DNA of 64,000 nt from Polietes domitor (taxonomy: Eukaryota > Arthropoda > Insecta > Diptera > Muscidae): assembly GCA_947397865.1 (NCBI GenBank), contig OX377619.1, positions 137,859,424 through 137,923,423 of the forward strand. The letters run 5' to 3'. This document shows, piece by piece, positions 23,093-33,770 of the stretch (the first letter of the stretch is position 1; each line of letters begins with the position of its first letter). The translations under genes were made by a program, and so were the position numbers. The notes beneath the pieces are model-generated. The model saw only the letters and a program-made list of their open reading frames with translations. It made no database searches and was not told the origin of the DNA.

Positions 23093-23340
23093 AACAAGTA
23101 AAAACGGCGTTAAGTTCGGCCGGGCCGAACTTTATATACCCTCCGCCATGGATTGCATTCCACAGAGGTTGTCGGTTTTCGTAGAAGTGCAGTAATATTA
23201 CAGGAAAATATATTTATACACTCCACGAGAGTATTATGGCTTTGTGCATTTGTTTGTAACACCCAAAAGGAAGCGGGATAGACCCATTGTTAAGTATACC
23301 GATCGACTTAGAATCACTTTCTGAGTCGATTTAGCAATGT

Positions 23341-23349
23341 CCGTCTGTC

Positions 23350-23384
<35 letters not shown>

Positions 23385-23396
23385 CTGTCTGTCCAT
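23341..23396. repeat. (GTCT/GTCC)n microsatellite
   Basis: A GTCT/GTCC tetranucleotide run that is a constant component of family A. Here it is expanded to about 13 units. Confidence 0.9.
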
Positions 23397-23499
23397 CTAT
23401 TGTTGTAATCAAACTACAGGTCGCAATTATAGTCCGATCTTAACAAAAATTGGCACAAGTAAGTTTTGTGGATCAAGGACGAACGCTATTTAATTTGAG

Positions 23500-25160
23500 A
23501 CAAATCGGTTCAGATTTAGATATAGTCCCCATACAAATGTCGCTCCCGATTTTACATTTTCGGCTCTAGAAACCACATATTATTTTTCGATTTTCTTTAA
23601 ATTTGGCACAACATCTTATAATCCAACTATAAATACCTATGCAAAAATTGGGTAAGATCGGTTCAGATTTAGATATAGCCCCCATACAAATGTCGCTCCC
23701 GATTTGACATTTTCCGCTCTAGAAACGACATATTGTACCCGATTTTCTTTAAAATTGACACAACATCTTATAATCCGACTATAAATACCTATGCAAAAAT
23801 TGGGTAAGATCGGTTCAGATTTAGATATAGCCCCCATACAAATGTCGCTCCCGATTTGACATTTTCCGCTCTAGAAACCACATATTGCACCCGATTTTCT
23901 TTAAAATTGACACAACATCTTATAATCCAACTTGAAACACCTATGCAAAAATCGGGTAAGATCGGTTCAGATTTAGATATAGCTCCCATACAAATGTCGC
24001 TCCCGATTTGACATTTTCCGCTCTAGAAACCACATATTGTACCCGATTTTCTTTAAAATTGACACAACATCTTATAATCCAACTAGAAACACCTATGCAA
24101 AAATTGGGTGAGATCGGATCTGATTTAGATATAGCCCCCATACAAATGTCGCTCCCGATTTGACATTTTCCGCTCTAGAAACCACATATTGTACCCGATT
24201 ATCTTTAAATTTGGCACAACATCTTATAATCCAACTATAAACACCTATGCAAAAATTGGGTAAGATCGGTTCAGATTTAGATATAGCCCCCATACAAATG
24301 TCGCTCCCGATTTGACTTTTGCCGCTTTAGAAACCACATATTGTATCCAATTTTCTTTAAATTTGGCACAACATCTTATAATCCAACTAGAAAAACCTAT
24401 GCAAAAATTGGGTAAGATCGGTTCAGATTTAGATATAGCCCCCAAACATATGTAGCTCCCGATTTGACTTTTGCCGCTTTAGAAACCACATATTGTACTC
24501 GATTTTCTTTAAATTTGGCACGACATCTTATAATCCAACTATAAACACCTATGCAAAAATCGGGTAAGATCGGTTCAGATTTAGATATAGCTCCCATACA
24601 AATGTCGCTCCCGATTTGACATTTTCCGCTCTAGAAACCACATATTGTACCCGATTTTCTTTAAAATTGACACAACATCTTATAATCCAACTAGAAACAC
24701 CTATGCAAAAATTGGGTGAGATCGGATCTGATTTAGATATAGCCCCCATACAAATGTCGCTCCCGATTTGACATTTTCCGCTCTAGAAACCACATATTGT
24801 ACCCGATTATCTTTAAATTTGGCACAACATCTTATAATCCAACTATAAACACCTATGCAAAAATTGGGTAAGATCGGTTCAGATTTAGATATAGCCCCCA
24901 TACAAATGTCGCTCCCGATTTGACTTTTGCCGCTTTAGAAACCATTTTCTTTAAATTTGGCACAACATCTTATAATCCAACTAGAAAAACCTATGCAAAA
25001 ATTGGGTAAGATCGGTTCAGATTTAGATATAGCCCCCAAACATATGTAGCTCCCGATTTGACTTTTGCCGCTTTAGAAACCACATATTGTACTCGATTTT
25101 CTTTAAATTTGGCACGACAGCTTATAATCCAAGTAAAAAACCTATGGTGAAAGTGGCTAA
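23500..25160. repeat. 152-bp tandem array with 608-bp higher-order duplication
   Basis: Successive units repeat at exactly 152 bp (equivalent positions at 23637, 23789, 23941, 24093, 24245, 24397, 24549, 24701). Variant units at 23941 and 24093 reappear at 24549 and 24701, so four units (608 bp) were duplicated as a block. The second block has an 18 bp deletion near 24945. The minus-strand 66-codon frames repeated in every unit shift frame from unit to unit and are not genes. Confidence 0.92.
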
Positions 25161-25659
25161 GATCGGTTCAGATTTAGATATAGCGCAAATACAAATGTTG
25201 TTCCCAAATGTTTAACCAATTTTGGCCAAACTATACATATTATATTTCACCTATTTCGTTCCAGATTTCAATATACCCCCATACAAACGTCCTTTACGAT
25301 TTAACATTTTTTGTCAAACACACACATTTACATTTACACATTTTCACCGAATTAAATTGTATTCGGATAGAAAGTGGAGTGTATCATAGAGTCGGCCCCG
25401 CCCGACTTTAGCCTTTCCTTACTTGTTTTTTTAATATAGCCAAACCAAAACAAATACAAATATTGATAATGTTATAAATAAATATAATATTTTAATTATT
25501 TCAAACCACTATTTATTTCAAATCAAAAAATAAATATTCTTATATTTATATTTTCAAAAAGCTTAAATACCATAAATATTGGTAGATAGTGGGTGCTATA
25601 GTTGGTTGTATTTCCATTCTATTTTTATTCTAAAAGTACAAATTTTGAAATCCATTATC

Positions 25660-26720
25660 AGACGTACATAGTGCAAAATAACCTAACTTCATGATTCAAC
25701 CAAATTTTGCCGTAAAAGAAAAATTACAAATTTGAAAAAAAAAAAGTATTTACTTTGCGTGTCTATGCAGTCAGAGGAATGTATACACCGAATTCCATGA
25801 CTCCAGCTGCGCCCATTTGGTTGGTACCATTTTTACCCCCTTGACGTTTCTACGCAATTAGAATTTCATCATTCTAGCTGTAGTCGTTTAGTTGGTACTA
25901 TTTTTATCCCTCTGTACCAGTGTATCCCTTGAAAGTACGAATTTCGAAAAAACCGTTTATTTTCCGTGTCTACGCAGTCAGAGGAATATATACTACGAAT
26001 TGCATGATTCTAGCTGCGGTCATTTGGTTGGTACTATTTGTATCCCCTTTTTCCATTTTAACACCAAAAAGTACGAATTTCGAAAAATCTGTTTATTTTA
26101 AGTGTCTACGCAATCAGAGGAATGTATACACCGAATTTCATTATTCCAGGTGTAGCCGTTAGGTTGGTACCATTTTTATCCCTCCGTACCCATTGTATCC
26201 CTTGAAAGTACGAATTTGGAAAAAACCTTTTATTTTTCATGTCTACGTAGTCAAAGGAATGTATACTCCGAATTTCATGACTCTAGCTGTGGTCATTTGG
26301 TTTGTACTATTTTTTCCCCTTTTTCTATTTTGACCCCAAAAAGTACGAATTTCGAAAAATCAGTTTATTTTCCATGTCTACACAGTCAGAGGAATGTATA
26401 CTCCGAATTTCATGACTCTAGCTGCGGTCATTTTGTTGGTACTATTTTTATCCCCTTTTTCTATTCTGACCCCAAAAAGTACGAATTTCGAAAAATGAGT
26501 TTATTTTCAGTGTCTACAAAGTCAGAATGTATACACCGAATTTCTTTATTCTATCTATACCCCTTAAAAGTACGAATTTGGAAAAAATATTTTTGTATTA
26601 TGTATCTACTCAATTGGAGGAATGTACAGTGTACACATCGAATTTCGTGTTTCTAGCTGTTGTCGTTTAATATGTACCATTTTTATCCCCTTTTTGCCCC
26701 ATTTCACCCCCTACAAACAA
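25660..26720 (+). repeat. 136-bp tandem array of family B
   Basis: The landmark GTACGAATTT occurs at 25935, 26071, 26208, 26343 and 26479, a period of 135-137 bp, then at 26570 after a shortened unit. Each unit includes CAGAGGAATGTATAC, CGAATTTCATGA and GGTACTATTTTTATCCCC. The open frames across it are repeat-derived. Confidence 0.9.
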
Positions 26721-27146
26721 GAATCACTTTATGGTGCACGTTTTTGCTGTAGGGGGAGTGCGCATACCAAATATCAAGCAAATATAAACAGACATATTCA
26801 AAAAACATGCTTAAATACGTTAAAATATTAGGAATTATTATGGGTATTTTTTGTCCATGTGAGGGAAAAATTATTCCCTTTGGGCCGATTTCGCCCCGTT
26901 TCAATCCCAACCAATCTACGACTATAAGACGCATTTATGGAAAATTTGAACGTTCTAGCTCCTTTCGTTTAGATGCTAGCGTGCTATCAACAGACGGACA
27001 GAAGGACGGACATGGCTAGATCGTCTTAGAATTTTATGACTATCAAGAATATATATACTTCATAGGGTCTCAGGTCGATATTTCAAGGTGTTACAAACGT
27101 AATGACAAAGTTAGTATACCCCCATCCTGGAGGTGGATGGTATAAA

Positions 27147-28015
27147 AAAACTTGACAACAATAAGGTTGAAGCCCATGCTGCCGACGGCGGACCGTTTAC
27201 TCAGTACAAACTGACGCAAACAGAGGAGTCCATAGTTCGTCTTCCGCCAAAAATCGCAACGTCGCAGCCAATTGAATCTCGCCGGAAATACTGGACAGGG
27301 GCAAGTGCACATTAATAATGTCCAACAACATATTAAAGGCATATTTTTTTAAACGATATTGTCCAATGAATCTACAAATCATTTGTTTGTATTAACACAA
27401 TGCAACAACTTTCCGGTCGACCTCGCCATTTACACTTACATCGACTCTTGCAGATCCAATGGATTCCTGTGATCCCTCATTATTTTCGTTTTATATTTTC
27501 AGAACTTTCTTCTTGTATCAATAGAAACGCAACGACAGCTTCAACCATGTTTGTTAGTTTTTTTCCTATTTTCTAAAATTATTAATCTCGCAACTAGCAA
27601 AAGTCTAACTAAAATATGTAAACAAAACAAAACAGCTGATTCGAAAATTGGATTCGAAACAAGAGCAATCAACAGATTTCATGACACCAATTCTTATCAG
27701 AATTGGTTTTCAATTCTGTCTTGGTTTCTGTAAAAACCCTGAATATAATTGGATGTAATTCTAAAATAGCACAGCACTATAATATATTTTTAACCCCATT
27801 GCGACCATTTTAGTAAAAAATCCCAAATATTGGAACATATTTCCCCCACTTTGAGGATAATCAGTCCTTATTTTCGGAGACATTGTTTCCACAGTGATTT
27901 GGCGTTGTTGTTATCTTTTCGTAACTCAATACGGTTTTACAAAAAATAATTTCGTACTCTGAGGGATATTTTTCCATTGACTATTCAATTTTGTGAGAGC
28001 CCATGGCAAATTTTA
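27147..28015. other. Unique-looking stretch, no supported gene
   Basis: 27160-27315 is GC-richer and open on the plus strand for 60 codons (27133-27315), but that frame begins inside the family B end and matches nothing I recognise. A TTTTATATTTTCAG at 27490-27503 resembles a splice acceptor, but no matching donor or continuing frame is evident. Confidence 0.35.
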
Positions 28016-28092
28016 AAAAAGTATAAAAACACGGTATTTCGGTAGCTGTCACTTTTGAAGCTTTTATTCTTTGACATTTGACATTACTAAAA

Positions 28093-29060
28093 ATGGAACG
28101 ATACACCCTTCAGCAACGCATTGAAATTATTAAAATTCATGAATGAAAATGATTCGAAATTCCGTCGAAAAATCATCTTGACTAAAGAGGCCCATTTCCA
28201 CCTCGATGGCTACGTCAACAAGCAAAATTGTCACATCTGGGCCTCGGAAAACCCAAGAGTTATTGCTGAGAAGCCTCTCCATCCTCACCGTGTGACTGTT
28301 TGGTGCGGTTTATGGTCCGGCGGGGTCATTGGACCTTACTATTTTGAAAATGAGTTTGGATCAACAGTTACGGTGAATGGATTGAGCGATCGAGAGATGC
28401 TTAATGATTTTTTATGGCCGGAATTGGATGGTATTGATCTATAGAGTGATTTTTTAAAAGCTATAGAAAAGTTTTAAAAAAAAAACACATAAAATTCAGA
28501 AAAATGCATGAAATCTTTATTTGAATCGATAGTACGGTGCATATAATTTAATGTTTGAAGATTATTTCATGCAAATGTTGACCTTGACTGCGCCTCAAAT
28601 GGTCCATCCGCTTAGTCCAATTTTGGCATACTCTTTCCAACATTTCGGCCGGTATCTCACGAATAAATGCTTCAATGTTGTCTTCCAATGCGTCAATGGA
28701 AGCGAGCTTGTCTGTATAGACATGAGCTTTATCATAGCCCCACAAAAATAGTCTAAAGGCGTTAAATCGCACGATCTAGGCGGCCAATTGACCGGTCCCG
28801 AACGTGAAATAAAATGTTCACCGAACTCGCCTCTCAATAAATCCATTGTTGCGCGTGCTGTGTGGCATGTGACACCGTCTTGTTGAAACCACATATCATG
28901 CCCAGCATCGATTCAAGACTTCAAAGATAGAATTCGTGAGGCTATCGAGGACATAGGGCAGCCACTTTGCGATTTGGTTATGGAAAATTTCATGAAAAGG
29001 ATATAGTCCTGTAAGCGTGGTCGTGGTGGTCATTTGGCTGATGTTGTTTTTCATTTTTAA
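28093..29060 (+). pseudogene. Mariner transposase, broken and missing its middle
   Basis: Starts MERYTLQQRIEIIKIH, then a stop and a large deletion lead to RKIILTKEAHFHLDGYVNKQ. Active mariners have D where K stands in TKEAHF, so the first catalytic aspartate is gone. VTVWCGLWSGGVIGPYYFEN and NDFLWPELDGIDL follow. The frame is then interrupted at the point where mariners continue with DDMWFQQDG. The C-terminal part (IREAIEDIGQPLCDLVMENF) resumes after 28908 with one in-frame stop and ends at 29060. Not functional. Confidence 0.85.
28441..28902 (-). pseudogene. Second mariner, 3' half, inverted inside the first
   Basis: On the minus strand it reads MWFQQDGVTCHTARATMDLL, then SGPVNWPPRSCDLTPLDYF with the second and third catalytic aspartates present (QQD and CDLTPLD). 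A frameshift near 28745 leads to a second frame, WGYDKAHVYTDKLASIDALE, ending CQNWTKRMDHLRRSQGQHLH...IIFKH. The element's TIR (AGAGTGATTTTTTAAAAGC) lies at 28442. The fragment begins at the codon that would follow the break in the host transposase, which is a striking coincidence. Confidence 0.85.
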
Positions 29061-29165
29061 CGGCATACCTTTCTCTTTATTATGAAATAAACATCCTATC
29101 ATTTATCTCAAAAAATGTAATTTTTCTTTGAATACAAAAATAACACCTCTTATTGGAAAACCCAG

Positions 29166-30190
29166 TACATATTTTGTAATTTGTGGCTGCCAAAGAAAAG
29201 GTTTGTTATTTATGAGACACAAATTTCATTGCAAATTTTTTGTACCCAATTTGAGATGTTTCCGAAGAACTTGCGTAAAACTTTAAAATCATCGAACTTG
29301 AAAACCAGCCCAGAATGGCAAGGGCGATCATCAGATCTAAATGAGTATATACATGTGGCCACCTTCAGAATGCACTTTTAAAATACTTTTGTATATCCCA
29401 CCCAATTAATGACTTCTGCCAATAGTTTATTAGCTACTAATTGTAAACGAATGCCTATATTTACCCACACGATTAGAAACAAGAATTTGGGCAATATATT
29501 CACATTGTTTTGGACTTCCTGCATGAAATGAATTTCTCGGCCATTAATTCCACTGCACATCATTCATTTCCACCTTAAATTTGTGTATTTACCGAGGAAT
29601 TTGTAGAGGAACAACACGAAGACTCCGAGAGCGAGGGAAAGATCGATATAAATTTTATTGCTTGTATTAAATTAACCAATTAATTTAATCAAAATAAAAT
29701 AAATTACATTCTAATAGATTGTTTTCTTAATAGCAACAAAGTGCTCCAGAGACAGAGAGTGAGTTTCCCCCGTATTGATGTTGATGAGTGCGGATGTGTG
29801 CGCTCGCATTCAGTCAAACAATTTTAAATATTTATTTTAAAATTCGAAATTGAAATATCGCCTTCGAATTAGTTTTCCACAAAATGGACTACATACAACA
29901 CAATTACGATTCGATTGTTTAGCTATTACTGATGTTGTTGTTGCTGTTGTTTTTATACCACTCTGTACTCAATGTGCCGTTGAGAGATTTATATGTTTGC
30001 ATCAAACAGCGAGATAAATTACTGACAAAATAGAATAGCTATACGCAGACGAGCAAGCATGCAGCATTCTCCAAGATTTTGGACAAACGATCATTTAGTA
30101 GTGCACAGTGGATAGATCATGTTTTCGATTTTCATTTTCAAATTCAAAACGGAATTTGGACAATGACATAAACTTATGGTGGTTAGGAAA
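29166..30190. other. No recognised feature
   Basis: Unique-looking sequence with a GTTGTTGTTGCTGTTG run near 29934-29950. No recognisable gene. Confidence 0.5.
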
Positions 30191-30199
30191 TATCATCAT

Positions 30200-30960
30200 T
30201 ATTATATCCCTCCAGACCCACCTTTAAGTATATGGATCGACTTAGAATCACCAGCTGAATCGATTTAACGATGTCTGTCTGCCCGTCCGTCCGTCTGCTG
30301 TCGATCTAAGCTTGTTCGCACTCCACAGGTCGCAGTTGAGGTCTGATTGCCTAGAAATTTGCCAGAAGTTACTTTTTTTGGCCAAGGACTATTGATATTG
30401 AATTTGGAGGAAATCGGTTCAGATTTAGATATAGCCGCCATATAATTTACACTATTACTGCTCTAGAATACATATTTTATATGGGATCATGACCAAATTT
30501 TCAGGATCGTGTTATATTTGAACTAGAAATAGCTCACGATAAAGTGGTCCACGTGGGTCTATGTTTTGATATAGCCCCCATACAAATGTTCCTCCGATTT
30601 GCACTATTACTGCTCTAAAATGCCCATTTTACATTGGATCTTGATACAATTTTGCACTCCATGTTACATTTAGACTAGAAACACATATTTTGAAAGCCAG
30701 ATATATAGGTCAATGTTTTGTTATAGCCCCCATACAAATGGGGCCCCAGTTTAGACTATTGTCGTTCTAGAACCCACATCTTAAATTGGATCTTGATAAA
30801 ATTTTGCTGATCATGTTATATTTCAGTAAAGAAAGTGATTTATAAAGGCCCACTTTTTAATTTAGCGCCCTTACAAATGGGCCCCCATTTTTATAATTAT
30901 CTCTCTAGGACCCACATTATTCAGCAAAATATTGCTCATATAAATGTCCTCTTTCACTGC
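30200..30960 (-). mobile_element. Family A-related element, variant array, truncated
   Basis: TATATCCCTCCAGACCCACC near 30216, TCTGCCCGTCCGTCCGTCTG, then units of about 130-140 bp with ATATAGCCCCCATACAAATG, TTGCACTATTACTGCTCTA and ATCTTGATAAAATTTTGC. The same variant array recurs at 45360-45580 and 58600-59440. The AACAAGTAA end is missing. Confidence 0.7.
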
Positions 30961-31535
30961 AAACGGCTGACTTTTGTTTCACTAACAACAATCAGAACGA
31001 CATGACGAACGGAAAATTACAATTTTTTTTCTCTAACTCACTTCGCTGCCTCGACGCAAATCTAATGATCCAGTTGTATAGAAAACTGTTTCACTTCCAT
31101 AATTTATTGTGGTAAAACGTAATATTTTGTCGTTTGTCTAGTGAAGTCACTTAAATGTTGTAGCACGAATATTGATGAAAATTTTCATGCGTGTAAGATA
31201 TGCCAACGCCGTTTTTATTAAAAACCTGCTCATTATTTTTAATAATTTAATAATTCGAATTAAAATGGCTTCATAAAATTCAACGTTTTAAGTTTTCCTT
31301 GCCAAAAACAGAAGTTAGCTCCATATACCTCCGTCTTCTCACTGAAACAAACTGAAGCACGAGAGTCTATTTCTTAAATTTAACAAACTTTCACCAATCG
31401 CTGAAAAAACTCTATATTTTTAATTACTTTTATAAATAAACAATCTTTAATTTAGTAGAATTTTAACAATTTAAACGTTTTTACTTAAAAAAATACAAAT
31501 TTACTGCTTTATTAAAGTACTTAAAATATTTCATT
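30961..31535. other. No recognised feature
   Basis: AT-rich unique-looking sequence. Confidence 0.5.
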
Positions 31536-32760
31536 TTTATACCTTCAACCACCAGAATGGGGGTATACTAACTGTGACAATCCGCTTGTAACACTTTGAA
31601 AGTTCGACCTGAGACCATATAAAGTATATATATTCTTGATCGTCATAAAATTCTAAGACGATCTAGCCATGTCCGTCCGTCTGTTGAAAGTACGCTAGCA
31701 TCTAAACGAAAGGAGTTAGGACGTCCAAATTTTCCATACATGTGTCTTATAGTCGTAGATCGGTTGGGATTAAAACTGGGCAAAATCTACCCTAAGGGAA
31801 AAAAATTTCCCTCACAAGGACTAAACATACTCATAAAAACCCCTAATATTTATTTTCAATATGTTTGCTTATTACTTACTTGATATTTGGTATGCGCATT
31901 CCCCCGATACTATAAAACGATTTTTATTCGTACGGGGTGAAATGTGGCAAAAAGGGATAAAAATGGTACATATTAAACGACAACAGCTAGAAACACGAAA
32001 TTCGATGTGTACATTCCTCTAATTGAGTAGACACATAATGTAAAAGTATTTCTTTCCAAATTCGTACTCTTAAGGGGTAAAATGGGAATAGGGGGACAAA
32101 AATGGTACCGAGCAAACGGCTACACCTAGAATAATGAAATTCGGTGTATACCTTCTTGTGATTGCGTAGACACGTGAAATAAATAGATTTTTCGAAATCC
32201 GTACATTTTGTACGAAACCCGTACAAAATGGAAAAAGGGGGATTAAAATTTTACCAACCAAATGACGGCAACTGGAGTCATGATATTTGGAGTATACATT
32301 TCTTTTTTTTTCAACTTCGTACTTTCAAGGGATATTCGGAGGGATAAAAATGGTACCAAATAAACGGCTACATCTAGAATGATGAAATTCTGATTGCGTA
32401 GACATGTAAAATAAAGAGATTTTCGAAAGTCGTACTTTTAACGGGGTAGAATATGAAAAAGGGGGAAAAATAGTACGTTTTTAATATTTCCAAATTTTGT
32501 TCGAGCGTATAGCGTCCCATTTTGCAAATGTCAAACATAAATCTGAAAATCAAAGTAATCGGCAGTTCAAATTTAAAATGTTATTATTGTATAAATACAT
32601 TGGTAGCCTTGCCTTATGAGCGTGGTTTAAAATAATTAAAATTTTATATTTAATCTATAAAATTAATTTTCCAACAATTTTATTTGGCTATATTACAAAA
32701 AATTAACATTCTCCTCTTGTTACTGCGACTCTACGAAAATTGTACTAAATTGATCTTTAT
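31536..32760 (-). mobile_element. Family B element, AACAAGTAA end lost
   Basis: Hairpin end TATACCTTCAACCACCAGAA...GGGGGTATAC, TTGTAACACTTTGAAAG, CATGTCCGTCCGTCTGTTG, about four 136 bp-type units (GGATAAAAATGGTAC, AATTCGTAC) and family B left-region sequence to about 32760. A copy in the opposite orientation starts at 32842. Confidence 0.8.
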
Positions 32761-32841
32761 TATATATTCCTTCATATTATTGGCTATATATTGTCACTTG
32801 CATGAAGCAAAATTTTAAGAAAAATATGGTCTTAAAAATAA

Positions 32842-33770
32842 AACAAGTAAAAACGGAGTTTAGTTCGGCCGGGCCGAACTTTATATACCCTCCACCATGG
32901 ATTTCATTCCACAGAGGCTGTCGTTTTTCAGTAAGTGCAGTAATAGTACAGATACAAATAATGAAAAAATAATTTTATAAATAAATATAATATTTTATTA
33001 TTTCAAACCATGCATATAAGGTAACACTTTTACACTATATATGTATATCGAAATAATACCTTAAGTCAATTCAAAAAATAAATATTCTTATATTTATATA
33101 TCCAAAAAATAAATATTGGTAGATAGTGGTGGTACAGTTGGTTGTATTTCCATTCTATTTTAATTCCAAAAGTACAAATTTTTTGACTATCTCACGTATA
33201 TAGTGCAAATAACCTAACTTCATGATTTAACTAATGTTTCCTGTAAAAGTAAAAAGTACGAATTTGAAAAAAAATCTTTTTATTTTGCGTGTCTTTGAAT
33301 TCAGAGGAATGTATACACTGAAATTCATTATTCAAGGTCCAGCCGTTTGGTTGGTACCATTTTTATCCCTCGATTCCCATTTTACCCCCTTAAGAGTGTG
33401 ACTTTCTAAAATCTCTTTATTTTACACGTGAGGGAATTTCAACATTCTAGCTGTAGTCGTTTAGTTGGTACTATTTTTATCCCTCCGTACCCATTGTATA
33501 CCTTGAAAGTACAAATTTGGAAAAAATCTTGTATTTTTCGTGTTTACGCAGTCAGAGGAATGTATACTCCGAATTTCATGAATATAGCTTCAGTCATTTG
33601 GTTGGTACTATTTTTATCCCATTTTTTCATTTTAACCCCAAAAAGTACGAATTTCGAAAAAATCCGTTTATTTTACGTGTCTACGCAATCAGAAGACTTT
33701 ATACACCGAATTTCATTATTCTAGGCGCATCTTTAAATCACCTACTAAATTTTGGACTCTTTAATCTATA
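32842..33770 (+). mobile_element. Family B element, hairpin end lost
   Basis: AACAAGTAAAAACGGAGTTT, GC palindrome with the arm TTCGGCC, TTTATATACCCTCCACCATGG, left region, and about four units of the 136 bp array. It ends at GAATTTCATTATTCTAGGCG and passes into the array at 33768. Confidence 0.85.

Larger units (their letters stand above)
23215..25427 (-). mobile_element. Family A element, full-length, nested in family B
   Basis: Hairpin end TATACACTCCACGAGAGTAT, GTTTGTAACACCC, a GTCT/GTCC run, about eleven array units, and the terminus GTCGGCCCCGCCCGAC...CCTTACTTGTT. The flanks join as TT on the left and TT on the right, which fits insertion into a T-rich dinucleotide site without an evident longer duplication. 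No coding capacity is visible. Confidence 0.92.
23093..27146 (+). mobile_element. Family B element, full-length, interrupted by family A
   Basis: AACAAGTAA end at 23093 and GC palindrome at 23112-23132. The copy is broken at GAAAATATAT|TT, resumes after 25427 with TTAATATAGCCAAACCAAAAC, and has an array of 136 bp units, GACGGACAGAAGGACGGACA near 26993, TTCAAGGTGTTACAAACG, and the TATACCCCCATCC...GGATGGTATA hairpin at 27114-27146. This is the most complete family B copy. Reverse-orientation relatives (for example 48940-48990) show the uninterrupted sequence at the break. Confidence 0.9.
28016..29165 (+). mobile_element. Mariner remnant interrupted by an inverted mariner fragment
   Basis: The 3' end CCTCTTATTGGAAAACCCAG, followed by TA at 29166-29167, is mariner-like. 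The matching 5' end is not found near 28016. The body carries pieces of one transposase on the plus strand at 28093-28440 and 28908-29060, and a piece of a different mariner on the minus strand at 28441-28902. Confidence 0.8.

Noticed and set aside
23341..23396. Regular GTCT/GTCC run resembling a spaced repeat array
   Set aside because: Pure tetranucleotide microsatellite without spacers. A CRISPR array is not expected here and is not present.
23637..24901. Series of 66-codon minus-strand frames beginning MGAISKSEP, looking like a small-protein family
   Set aside because: They repeat every 152 bp, change frame from unit to unit, overlap each other, and follow the tandem array exactly. Frame openness is a by-product of unit sequence.
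25892..26656. Overlapping plus-strand frames rich in SQRNVYSEFHDSS-like words
   Set aside because: They mirror the 136 bp array, with the same words returning in different frames in other copies and on the opposite strand. Repeat-derived, not genes.
9061..27146. Family B elements as LTR retrotransposons because of repeated TATA-like ends
   Set aside because: The two ends of one copy are different, with no direct terminal repeats, no primer-binding site or polypurine tract, and no gag-pol traces.
27133..27315. 60-codon plus-strand frame with ordinary coding-like composition
   Set aside because: Its start lies in the family B end and the rest matches nothing I recognise. The apparent acceptor at 27503 has no partner donor.
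22860..27740. Possible inverted pair at 22870-23010 and 27600-27740 (words like CAGAATTGAAACCAAG and GATTTTCGAATCAG)
   Set aside because: Similarity is patchy with different spacing and no clean ends. A terminal inverted repeat enclosing family B cannot be supported by eye.
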